This document shows positions 1 to 5,824 of a stretch of DNA of 13,666 nt, piece by piece. Under the pieces are notes generated by a model. The model was not told the DNA's origin. It was given only the letters and a program-made list of their open reading frames with translations, and did no database searches. Each line of letters opens with the position of its first letter. Positions within the stretch are counted from its first letter, which is position 1. The position numbers were made by a program, and so were the translations under genes. Source of the stretch: JANNHK01 sp031404355 (GTDB taxonomy: Bacteria; Actinomycetota; Acidimicrobiia; IMCC26256; PALSA-610); assembly GCA_031404355.1 (NCBI GenBank), contig JANNHK010000457.1, positions 1 through 13,666 on the forward strand, read 5' to 3'.

Positions 1-51
1 CGCCCGAGTCTCCCGGTTCCCACCTGAACCCCAGCTGACCGCCGCGAACAG

Positions 52-514
52 CTACGCCAGGATGTTGACCGCTCGGGCAATTACCAGGCCCAAGATGAGC
101 AGCGACGTGAGGGACTCGATCGCCATGACGAGCTTGACCCACGACGCGAGCGGCATCGCATCCGTCGGGCTGAACGCGAGTGCGGTCGTGACCCCGAGCG
201 AGAGGTAGTCGAAGAACACCGGCCGCCAGCCGGGTGGGGCCAGATCGGGATTGAGCTGTTGGGGGAACGCGATGTCGGGGTACTGCACCACCCGGTGCGC
301 GCGCCGGCCGGGACCGCCGCTGTCGAGTTCCCAGTACGGCCGGGGTCGGTGAGCGCGACGGCTACGAGGAGCCGACTTCGACGAGCGGGATGAGCCATCG
401 AGATCCCGGCGTATAGCCGGACGGCATGAAGAACGGGATCGCGACCGCGACCGCCGCGACGCCGAGGACGGGTCCCCGCCGCTCGCCTCTGACCTCATCC
501 GAATCGGGGTCCAC
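52..514 (-). pseudogene. Degraded multi-pass membrane protein (frameshift and internal deletion)
   Basis: No single frame encodes a sensible protein, but three pieces in three frames follow one another. A GTG at 514, 15 bases after the stop of the upstream gene, opens about 50 codons with a hydrophobic stretch (VLGVAAVAVAIPFFM) followed by GYTPGSRWLIPLVEV, ending at a TAG at 364-362. A second frame continues that helix as LLVAVALTDPGR (about 370-337). A third frame starts abruptly with YWELDSGGP (336) and runs to a TAG at 52, including PGWRPVFFDYLSLGVTTALAFSPTDAMP and a last helix ending ILGLVIARAVNIL. From memory, intact actinobacterial relatives carry these pieces in this order in a protein of about 200-230 residues, with roughly 100 residues of transmembrane helices between the DPGR and YWELD parts, and those helices are missing here. 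The family has no function I can name. The lesions could be real decay or an assembly error. Confidence 0.7.
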
Positions 515-529
515 GAGTGGAGCGTATTC

Positions 530-955
530 CTAGACCTCTCCGACGACATCGGGAAGTTCGGCACCTTCAGCGAGCGCGGGCCGCGGACCCGCACGTGTCG
601 CGAGGTCTGCGAGCGCGGCGATCAGGCCGTCGGTGAGTGCACCGCGCAGGAACGCGCCGGTCATCGACGCGATTGCGGCGGCCGCGTCGTCATCAGTGAT
701 GCGGTCGCGTGCGTGCGAACCGACGACGACCTCGACCCGACGCGCTTTGGGTGCGACGACGATGAGGACTGCGGGAACCTCCTCCAGCCCGCTTTCGACG
801 AACACCGCCTCCGCCTGCTCGCGCGGGTGATCGTCGTCGATTCGGCCGATGTACACGCAGAACTGAAGGCCGGTAGTCGCTTCGGCACGGTCGACCGCGT
901 CTCGAACGGCAGCCTGTTCGCGCCGGCGCGGTCGCTTCAGGTCACCACTTGCCAC
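530..955 (-). CDS. DUF5130 family protein (TPM-like fold)
   Basis: This 141-residue soluble protein of unknown function matches the actinobacterial DUF5130 pattern: an alternating helix/strand region around TTGLQFCVYIG, then VPAVLIVVAPKARRVEVVVGSHARDRI, then a helix with a GAFLRGALTDGLIAAL segment. It looks like the TPM fold stripped of signal peptide and membrane anchor. I chose the GTG at 955 because translation from there gives a compact family-length protein, and because it overlaps the end of the upstream TPM gene by 14 bases, as expected for translational coupling. The ATG about 90 bases further upstream would only add Ala/Val/Gly-rich residues read out of frame through the neighbour's Gly-rich tail. 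Pairing with a secreted TPM protein suggests a shared envelope-related role, but no enzymatic residues are evident. Confidence 0.82.
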   Translation of the reverse strand: MASGDLKRPRRREQAAVRDAVDRAEATTGLQFCVYIGRIDDDHPREQAEAVFVESGLEEVPAVLIVVAPKARRVEVVVGSHARDRITDDDAAAAIASMTGAFLRGALTDGLIAALADLATRAGPRPALAEGAELPDVVGEV

Positions 956-1838
956 TCGCGCCACCGCCTCCGAAACTCCCGCCGCCACCGCCACCGCCAC
1001 CACCGGAGCTGTGCCCGCCGCCGCTGTGCCCGCCGCCACTGCTACCACTACTGCCTATCCCGCCGCCCCCGAAGCTTCGGTTGTCGCTCCATGAGCTGTT
1101 GTTCCACGAGTTGTCGTTCCACGAGTTGCCGAACCCGACCGGTGACGTCCATCCGGACCGGCGCCGCTGACCCTTGATCCCGCCCATCATCGCCGCGACG
1201 AACATGAACACGATGACGAACCCGAAGGCGCCGAAGCCGGGACCACTCGAGCCTCCGTTCCCACTCGACCCGGAGTAGGGCTCGGTTGCGGCGGGCGGCG
1301 CGGCATTGCTGCTCGAATCCTGTTGGATGTCGACCGGCTCGCCGTCGAGCGCGGTCTCGATGGCCGTGATGCCGGCTCCGATACCGCCGGCGACGTCGTC
1401 CGATTGGAGAGAGGGCGTGATCGCGTCGGAGATGATCAGCGCGGCCAGGTCGCGGGTGAGAAGCGATTCGAGTCCGCTACCGACCTCGATACGAAGCGCG
1501 TGGTCGTCGTACGCGATGACGAGCACGACACCGTTGTCCAGGTCCGCGTCGCCGACTCCCCAGGCATTCGCGAGCGCGAGCGAGTACTCCTCGATCGAAT
1601 CGGTGCCGGTCGTCCGTACGACCGCGACGGCGATCTGATTGCCCGACCGTGCCTGGTAGTCGGTCAGCTCGGAGTTGAGTGAGGCTTCCAGGTCGTCGGG
1701 AACGACATTGGCTTCGTCGACAACCGGCGCAGTGAACGCCGGAACCTCGGCCGCGCCCGCCGCCCGCGGCAACAGAACGCCCGCCGCACAGACGGCAACG
1801 AGTGCCGCTCGCCATGACCACGTCGCCCGGAAGGTCAC
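942..1838 (-). CDS. Secreted, membrane-anchored TPM-domain protein with Gly-rich tail
   Basis: The 298-residue protein has an N-terminal signal peptide (residues about 8-29, ending AAGAA), a TPM domain (Psb32/YgcG-like) at about 36-165, a transmembrane helix at about 203-221 (FGFVIVFMFVAAMM), a basic stop-transfer patch (KGQRRR) and a low-complexity tail. The TPM core is typical: VVDEANVVPDD, then GNQIAVAVV, then AWGVGDADLDNGVVLVIA, then RIEVGSGLESLLT. The tail contains N-x-SW repeats and long Gly/Ser runs, ending SFGGGGASGKW as many family members do. TPM proteins are envelope proteins of poorly defined function, linked in plants to photosystem repair and in bacteria to phosphatase-like or regulatory roles. 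The start is a GTG. The gene lies 35 bases downstream of the methyltransferase and overlaps the DUF5130 gene by 14 bases, so the three are probably cotranscribed. Confidence 0.88.
   Translation of the reverse strand: MTFRATWSWRAALVAVCAAGVLLPRAAGAAEVPAFTAPVVDEANVVPDDLEASLNSELTDYQARSGNQIAVAVVRTTGTDSIEEYSLALANAWGVGDADLDNGVVLVIAYDDHALRIEVGSGLESLLTRDLAALIISDAITPSLQSDDVAGGIGAGITAIETALDGEPVDIQQDSSSNAAPPAATEPYSGSSGNGGSSGPGFGAFGFVIVFMFVAAMMGGIKGQRRRSGWTSPVGFGNSWNDNSWNNSSWSDNRSFGGGGIGSSGSSGGGHSGGGHSSGGGGGGGGGSFGGGGASGKW
1087..1131. repeat. Three tandem 15-bp repeats inside the TPM gene
   Basis: Units at 1087-1101, 1102-1116 and 1117-1131 follow the plus-strand pattern ttccacgagttgtcg with a few substitutions. 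The repeat is in phase with the gene and encodes the N-x-SW repeats in the tail after the membrane helix. It probably arose by slippage and would be expected to vary in copy number between strains. Confidence 0.75.
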
Positions 1839-1873
1839 CGCCCAATGGTAGGGGCGTCAGCGCTTCTGCTTTT

Positions 1874-2641
1874 TCAGTTCTTCGCCGCCAGGACCGAAAC
1901 GCTCTTCACCCCAAAGGTCTCGGTCGCTCCCTGCGCCGAATCCGAGATGAAGTGGTACTGAGGATTGTCCTGCACCGTCAGCAGCTCGAGCCCGGCCTCC
2001 TCGATGGCCCGCCGGTAGTCGTCTTCCTGCATCGCACCACCGATGCAGGACGCCCACAGGTTGACGTCACACACGATCGCTTCGCTGAGCTGGCGCTCGG
2101 TGACGATGTCGGAGATCGCCATCCTGCCGCCGGGCTTCAACATCCGCGCGATCTCGCGAAAGACCGCTGCCTTGTCGTCGGAGAGGTTGACGACCCCGTT
2201 ACTGATCACGACATCGACCGACCCGTCCGCGACCGGCGCCTCCTCGATGTAGCCCTTCTCGAAGCGCACGCCCGGGTAACCGTCGCGCTCGGCGAGGCGG
2301 CGCGCCTTGGTGAGTTGCTCGTCGGTCATGTCGATACCGACGACCTCTCCCCCGGTGCCGGCCTGCTGCGCGGCGAGGAACGCATCCATGCCCGAACCGC
2401 TCCCGAGATCGACCACCCGTTCGCCGGCCGCGATCGCGGCCAACCCGAGGTGGTAACCCACGCCCGCGAACGACTCGATCGCTTCCGGAGGTACACCGTC
2501 CAACTCACGCGACGGGTAACCGAGCCGCTGCGCCAGAACCCGTCCCATCTCGAAGTGGAACTCACCCTGCGGCGCCTCCGCGACCGCCCGGTACATGACC
2601 TTGACCTTGTCCCTCAGCTCGTCGACGTCAACTCGCGCCAT
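1874..2641 (-). CDS. SAM-dependent methyltransferase, ArsM-like subfamily
   Basis: This class I Rossmann methyltransferase has 255 residues. Motif I is VVDLGSGSGMD (residues 77-86), the acidic strand-2 residue is in VVGIDMT (100-106), and the motif IV region is VDVVISNGVVNLSDDK (142-157), followed by ARMLKPGGRMAISDIV. The SN-x-VxNL..DK and C-I-G-G-A (199-203) signatures are those of arsenite methyltransferases, but the Cys of the usual SNC motif is Gly here (149). Only C191 and C199 remain, so arsenic methylation is doubtful. Small-molecule methylation is as far as I would go. I chose the ATG at 2641 because a GGAGG at 2648-2652 sits six bases upstream; the tandem ATG at 2644 is nearly as good. 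A longer reading from 2680 adds a basic, non-conserved leader. The gene heads the minus-strand group and has its own promoter with an overlapping operator-like repeat. Confidence 0.85.
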   Translation of the reverse strand: MARVDVDELRDKVKVMYRAVAEAPQGEFHFEMGRVLAQRLGYPSRELDGVPPEAIESFAGVGYHLGLAAIAAGERVVDLGSGSGMDAFLAAQQAGTGGEVVGIDMTDEQLTKARRLAERDGYPGVRFEKGYIEEAPVADGSVDVVISNGVVNLSDDKAAVFREIARMLKPGGRMAISDIVTERQLSEAIVCDVNLWASCIGGAMQEDDYRRAIEEAGLELLTVQDNPQYHFISDSAQGATETFGVKSVSVLAAKN

Positions 2642-2647
2642 CATGCC

Positions 2648-2652
2648 CCTCC
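2648..2652 (-). promoter_or_regulatory. Ribosome binding site deciding the methyltransferase start
   Basis: GGAGG within GGGAGGGGC on the minus strand lies three bases from the ATG at 2644 and six from the ATG at 2641. It falls inside the reading frame that would begin at 2680, so it argues for the shorter protein. Confidence 0.65.
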
Positions 2653-2692
2653 CGCTTCGTGTCCTTGGCTTCTCGGTCACGTATCGGACCCA

Positions 2693-2721
2693 ATAGTGCG
2701 CAGTCGGCCGCCAGTTGTCAA
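2693..2721 (-). promoter_or_regulatory. Sigma-70-like promoter for the methyltransferase group
   Basis: On the minus strand a perfect -35 hexamer TTGACA (2721-2716) is followed after 17 bases by CACTAT (2698-2693), which keeps the key A2 and T6 of a -10 box. Transcription would start near 2686, leaving a leader of about 45 bases with a strong Shine-Dalgarno before the ATG at 2641. The -35 overlaps one arm of the inverted repeat at 2718-2741, so a bound protein would be expected to block RNA polymerase. No transcript data support this. Confidence 0.45.
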
Positions 2722-2741
2722 GTACTCAAATGATTACTTGA
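2718..2741. promoter_or_regulatory. Operator-like inverted repeat TCAAGTA-N10-TACTTGA
   Basis: Perfect 7-base arms (2718-2724 and 2735-2741) flank a 10-base AT-rich spacer, in an AT-rich island between divergent genes of an otherwise GC-rich window. Size and composition suit a dimeric winged-helix repressor such as the ArsR/SmtB or GntR/MarR type. No regulator gene lies in the window, so the binding protein is unknown. The repeat overlaps the minus-strand -35 and also lies upstream of the EVE gene, where TTGTCA (2715-2720) with TGATAT (2739-2744) could act as a weak plus-strand promoter. Confidence 0.5.
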
Positions 2742-2778
2742 TATATGGAATGCGACCTGGAGCCGTACCCTCTCGGCC

Positions 2779-3243
2779 GTGGCCCGGTGGTTGCTCAAGT
2801 CCGAACCCGACGTGTTCTCGTACGACGACCTCGTGCGAGCCGGCCGCGAAGGCTGGGACGGGATCCGCAGCTACCAGTCGCGCAACTTCCTGCGCGAGAT
2901 GAAGCGGGGCGAGCAGGCGATCTACTACCACTCGAACGCGAAGCCGCCCGGGGTCGCCGGCATCTGCAAGATCGTCAAGGCCGCCGAACCCGACCCGACG
3001 CAGTTCGACCCGGGAAGCAAGTACTACGACCCGGCGAGCAAACCCGAGGACCCTCGTTGGGACTGGGTAACGGTGGCACCCGTACGCGCGCTGCCGTTCG
3101 TCTCGCTCGACGAGTTACGCACAGTCCCCGAACTTGCGGAGTGCCGCCTGCTCGCGAAAGGGAACCGCCTGTCGGTGCTCCCCCTCACCGACGCCGAGTT
3201 CGACGCGATCGTCGCCTTCGCCCGCCGTCTCGACCGGGACTGA
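2779..3243 (+). CDS. EVE domain-containing protein
   Basis: This 154-residue protein is a complete EVE domain (PUA/YTH-like fold) and little else. It starts with the hallmark WLLKSEPDVFSYDDL (residues 4-18), then WDGIRSYQSRNFLREMKRGEQAIYYHSN (26-53), GVAGICKIV, and YYDPASKPEDPRWDWVTVAPV. The Trp/Tyr-rich pocket is intact. The fold binds modified bases in nucleic acids, and EVE proteins are linked to modified RNA or DNA, but the ligand of this one is unknown. The start is a GTG giving the family N-terminus directly; no good Shine-Dalgarno precedes it (a GGAG at 2759-2762 is too far), so it may have a short leader. The GNAT gene follows after four bases and is probably cotranscribed. Confidence 0.92.
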   Translation: MARWLLKSEPDVFSYDDLVRAGREGWDGIRSYQSRNFLREMKRGEQAIYYHSNAKPPGVAGICKIVKAAEPDPTQFDPGSKYYDPASKPEDPRWDWVTVAPVRALPFVSLDELRTVPELAECRLLAKGNRLSVLPLTDAEFDAIVAFARRLDRD

Positions 3244-3247
3244 CGCG

Positions 3248-3712
3248 ATGGAGCTGCGAATCGACGTGCTGCACGAGGACTCGCCGCTGCTCGAAATGGT
3301 GCTGCGCTGGCACTGGCACGAGTGGAGCGCAGGCCACGACGACGCGGATCTCGATGAGTGGCGTGCACGGCTACGCACCCGAACGCTCCCCGACGGGATT
3401 CCCTTCACGCTTGTCGCTCACGCGGACCACGAGCCCGTCGGATGCCTGTCGGTGTGTGATGACGACGGCGACGCACGGTTCCCCGATCAGGGCCCCTGGC
3501 TGTCGGGGATGCTCGTTGTCGGCCCTGGGCGAAATCTCGGGATCGGCCGATCGCTCTTGGAGCGAGCGGCCGAGCGAGCGAAAGTGTTCGACGTCGCCGA
3601 ACTATGGCTTCACACCGGCGAAGCATCCGCGTTCTACCAGCGTTGCGGATGGCAACTCGCTCACCGCAAGGAACATCTCGGTGACGACGCAGTCCTTTGG
3701 CGCGCGCTCTGA
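3248..3712 (+). CDS. GNAT family N-acetyltransferase
   Basis: This 154-residue single-domain GNAT has the typical central strand PVGCLSVCDDD (63-73), WLSGMLVVGPGRNLGIGRSLLE (84-105) carrying the acetyl-CoA pyrophosphate loop RNLGIG (95-100), VAELWLHTG, and the C-terminal ASAFYQRCGW (126-135), where the conserved Tyr usually acts as general acid. The substrate cannot be predicted. I chose the ATG at 3248, four bases after the EVE stop, because the longer frame beginning at 3134 would run through the EVE gene out of frame and adds only Ser/Arg-rich sequence. Sharing an operon with an EVE gene may be housekeeping rather than functional. Confidence 0.9.
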   Translation: MELRIDVLHEDSPLLEMVLRWHWHEWSAGHDDADLDEWRARLRTRTLPDGIPFTLVAHADHEPVGCLSVCDDDGDARFPDQGPWLSGMLVVGPGRNLGIGRSLLERAAERAKVFDVAELWLHTGEASAFYQRCGWQLAHRKEHLGDDAVLWRAL

Positions 3713-3734
3713 TCGACCGAGCGCTGAACCGCGC

Positions 3735-4095
3735 TCATTCGCGTGAGGGTGGTGGTCGGGCCGACATTCTCATAGGCAGTCGGGCCGCCTTTGGCGTAGT
3801 CGTAGATGTGGTCGATCTCGCGATACCCGCGGCAGTTGCAGCCCTCGATCTTGCATTCGAGGCCCTTCACCACCAACGCCGTACGTAACTCGGCCGGGAT
3901 ATGCCGGCCGAGGTGGGCAACGGTGCGGGTGTCCTTGCCCTTGGCGAGCCGACCGTTCCGCCGGGTCCTCGACCGCCGCACGCGCCGCGATGCACGCGTC
4001 CTTGAGCGGCATCAGCCCCTGCCCCGCGACTTCGAGCAACTTCTCCTCGGCGTCCCCGGCGAATGGACGCTCCTCACGGTACAGACCTAGCCGAG
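3735..4095 (-). pseudogene. Decayed DUF222/13E12-type HNH endonuclease
   Basis: Three in-order pieces in different frames match the actinobacterial DUF222-HNH family. The first (about 4085-3955) reads DAEEKLLEVAGQGLMPLKDACIAARAAVEDPAE, the end of the DUF222 domain. The second (about 3958-3760) reads KGKDTRTVAHLGRHIPAELRTALVV, then CKIEGCNCRGYREIDHIYDYAKGGPTAYENV, which is the HNH half with its CxxxxC pair and the Asp-His catalytic step. The third begins near 3752 in another frame as GPDHHPHAN, apparently the shifted remnant of the terminal HHHRLK motif. In intact members roughly 150-200 residues separate the first two pieces, and the N-terminal 150 or so residues are also absent upstream. The gene is therefore truncated, internally deleted and frameshifted. 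These genes are multicopy and mobile-like in actinobacteria, so a decayed copy is unsurprising. Confidence 0.8.
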
Positions 4096-4250
4096 GGAAG
4101 GCCTGTACGAAGCCGGCGCCTGCACGTCACGACAAGGACCACGAGGCCGAGCGATCGGTACACGCCACGACGCTCTTGCCCGGCCGCCGCCGAACGGCAA
4201 CACCCGCGGACCTGATGACAGCGGAGCATGGGTTCGTTCCGGGTGGGCCC
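4096..4250. other. Non-coding stretch between nuclease remnant and P450 gene
   Basis: I see no protein family match, strong hairpin or AT-rich promoter here. Together with the nuclease remnant it makes up the gene-free interval 3713-4250. It may contain the eroded 5' end of the nuclease gene, since a stop codon interrupts the frame just upstream of the recognisable part. Confidence 0.5.
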
Positions 4251-5498
4251 CTAGCGTCGGGCGATCGGTCGGCCGGGGACGACCGGGAGGGCTGAGAGGC
4301 CGCGGAGGACGAGGCCGTCGCCGTGCCCCCAATGCAGCTCCTCCGCGAGTCCGGCCAGCCGCAGATCCGGGAAACGGTGGATCAGCGACTTGAGCGCGAT
4401 GTGTGCCTCCATGCGCGCGAGCGGTGCGCCGAGGCAGAAGTGGATGCCATGACCGAACCCGAGGTGACGCACGTCGGTGCGTTCGATGTCGAGCGTCTCC
4501 GGGTGCGCGTAGTGGTCGGCATCGCGGTTCGCCGATGCGAGATTGATGATGACCTGGGCGCCGGCGGGAATCGTGACGCCACCGATGTCGATCGGCTCGA
4601 GTGCGTACCGGAACGTCGCGTGCGGCACCGGGGCGTCGTAGCGAAGAAGTTCCTCGACCGCGTTCGAGAGCAGCGCCGTGTCGCCTCTGATCCGCGCGAG
4701 CTGTTCGGGGTGGAGTAGCAGCGCGACGACGCTGTTGCCGATCAGGCTCGCGGTCGTGTCGTGCCCGGCGACGATCAGCTGGAATATCGTCGACATCAGT
4801 TCATCTTGATCGAGCTTCTCGTCGCCGTCGCGTGCACTGATCAGCGCGCTGACCAGTGCATCGTCGGGCGCCTTCTGTTTCTCCTCGACGAGGGCGCTCA
4901 GCAGTTCGACGACGCAGTCGGACGCCAGCTTGGCGCGCTCGTACTCCTCGGAGCCGGCTGTGGGAGCCAGCAGCTGCTTGAGCGCACGACCAAATGGTTC
5001 ACGTTCGTGATCCGGTACGCCGAGCAGCTCGCAGATGACAGTGAAGGGCACGGGAAACGCGAAGGTCGCAACGAGATCGACGACGTCGTCGGGCGCGTGG
5101 GCGGCGATGCCGTCGAGCAAGTCGTCGACGATCTCCTGTACGCGCGGCTGCAATCCTTCGATCCGGCGAACCGAGAACGCAGCGGCGACGAGGCGCCGGA
5201 GCCGAGTGTGGTCCGGTGGGTCGACGACGAGCATGTGACGCGCGAACGCCGGCCCGGGGAGACCCTCCGCGACCACATCACCGTCGGATGCGAGCGCGGC
5301 CTTCATGTCCTTCGACAACCGCGGGTCGCTGAGCGCCGCACGCGCTTCGGCGTAACGGACGACGAGCCAGGCGTCGTGCCCGTCGGCGAGCGTGACCGCG
5401 TGCACTGCACCGAGCCGCCGCAACTGCTCGAACAACGGATATGGGTTGTCGCGGTCGTGGTCGCCCCACGCGGAGAGCGCGTGCGCGAGCGCCGTCAT
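4251..5498 (-). CDS. Cytochrome P450 (bacterial class I, CYP107-like)
   Basis: This 415-residue soluble P450 is complete. It carries the I-helix oxygen-activation motif AGHDTT (244-249), the K-helix E-x-x-R in EELLR (282-286) and the heme-binding loop FGHGIHFCLG (348-357) with the thiolate ligand Cys355. VVDPPDHTRLRRLV (91-104) and HWGHGDGLVLRGLSALPV near the end are also typical. The length, the DPRLSKD segment and overall texture resemble the CYP107/CYP105 group that hydroxylates polyketides, macrolides and terpenoids. It would need ferredoxin and reductase from elsewhere, as none is encoded here. The ATG at 5498 overlaps the stop of the small upstream gene (ATGA), so it is translationally coupled as the last gene of the five-gene operon. 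The much longer open frame extending to 6101 reads antiphase through the upstream genes and is not real. The substrate is unknown. Confidence 0.95.
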   Translation of the reverse strand: MTALAHALSAWGDHDRDNPYPLFEQLRRLGAVHAVTLADGHDAWLVVRYAEARAALSDPRLSKDMKAALASDGDVVAEGLPGPAFARHMLVVDPPDHTRLRRLVAAAFSVRRIEGLQPRVQEIVDDLLDGIAAHAPDDVVDLVATFAFPVPFTVICELLGVPDHEREPFGRALKQLLAPTAGSEEYERAKLASDCVVELLSALVEEKQKAPDDALVSALISARDGDEKLDQDELMSTIFQLIVAGHDTTASLIGNSVVALLLHPEQLARIRGDTALLSNAVEELLRYDAPVPHATFRYALEPIDIGGVTIPAGAQVIINLASANRDADHYAHPETLDIERTDVRHLGFGHGIHFCLGAPLARMEAHIALKSLIHRFPDLRLAGLAEELHWGHGDGLVLRGLSALPVVPGRPIARR

Positions 5499-5824
5499 CG
5501 GTCCGTGCGGTAGAGCTCGTCGAAGTGGTGGTACTCGGGTTCGTCGTCGATCAGTTCGAGCAGGCGCGCCGCCCACTCGCGGGTCTCGGGCCGCGCGTTG
5601 TTGCGGGCGGCTTCGTCGGCGGCGGACACGTTCGGATCGACGACGCCGAAGTCGGCGATGAGCACGTATTGGCCGATCTTTTCGCGGTCGGCGAGGATGC
5701 GGGTACCCATGTAGCCCATGATGTCGCTCATCGCCTGGTTGAGATCCCACTCGGCGAGCAGCGCGATGATCGGTGCCGGGTCGCTGCAGCACACGGTGAT
5801 CGTCTGGCTGAAGTTGCGGTTCAC
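5495..5824 (-). CDS. Small conserved protein, possibly ferredoxin-like (ABM/Dabb) fold
   Basis: This 109-residue protein has no recognised catalytic motif. Its layout is strand (FSQTITVCC), helix (PAPIIALLAEWDLNQAMS), GYMGTRILADRE, strand (GQYVLIADFG), acidic loop, helix (ETREWAARLLELI), and a C-terminal EPEYHHFDELYRT. This is what one sees in single-domain dimeric alpha/beta-barrel proteins such as antibiotic-biosynthesis monooxygenases, and the closing W/Y-H...YRT pattern fits, but I assign only the fold and with reserve. The GTG at 5824 overlaps the upstream stop (GTGA), and its own stop overlaps the P450 start (ATGA). Such tight coupling on both sides suggests a stoichiometric partner or accessory of its neighbours. 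A small uncharacterised gene (Rv2269c) similarly precedes cyp128 in M. tuberculosis; homology is untested. Confidence 0.8.
   Translation of the reverse strand: MNRNFSQTITVCCSDPAPIIALLAEWDLNQAMSDIMGYMGTRILADREKIGQYVLIADFGVVDPNVSAADEAARNNARPETREWAARLLELIDDEPEYHHFDELYRTDR

Noticed and set aside
1..51. A gene or terminator at the left edge
   Set aside because: Fifty bases downstream of the pseudogene show no stem with a T-run and no recognisable coding sequence.
52..594. A single intact 180-residue membrane protein
   Set aside because: Only the last 95 or so residues resemble a protein family; the Arg/Ser-rich first half is out of frame, while the true N-terminal sequence is in other frames.
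530..1048. DUF5130 protein starting at the ATG at 1048
   Set aside because: The added residues are the neighbour's Gly-rich tail read in another frame; the GTG at 955 gives the family-length protein.
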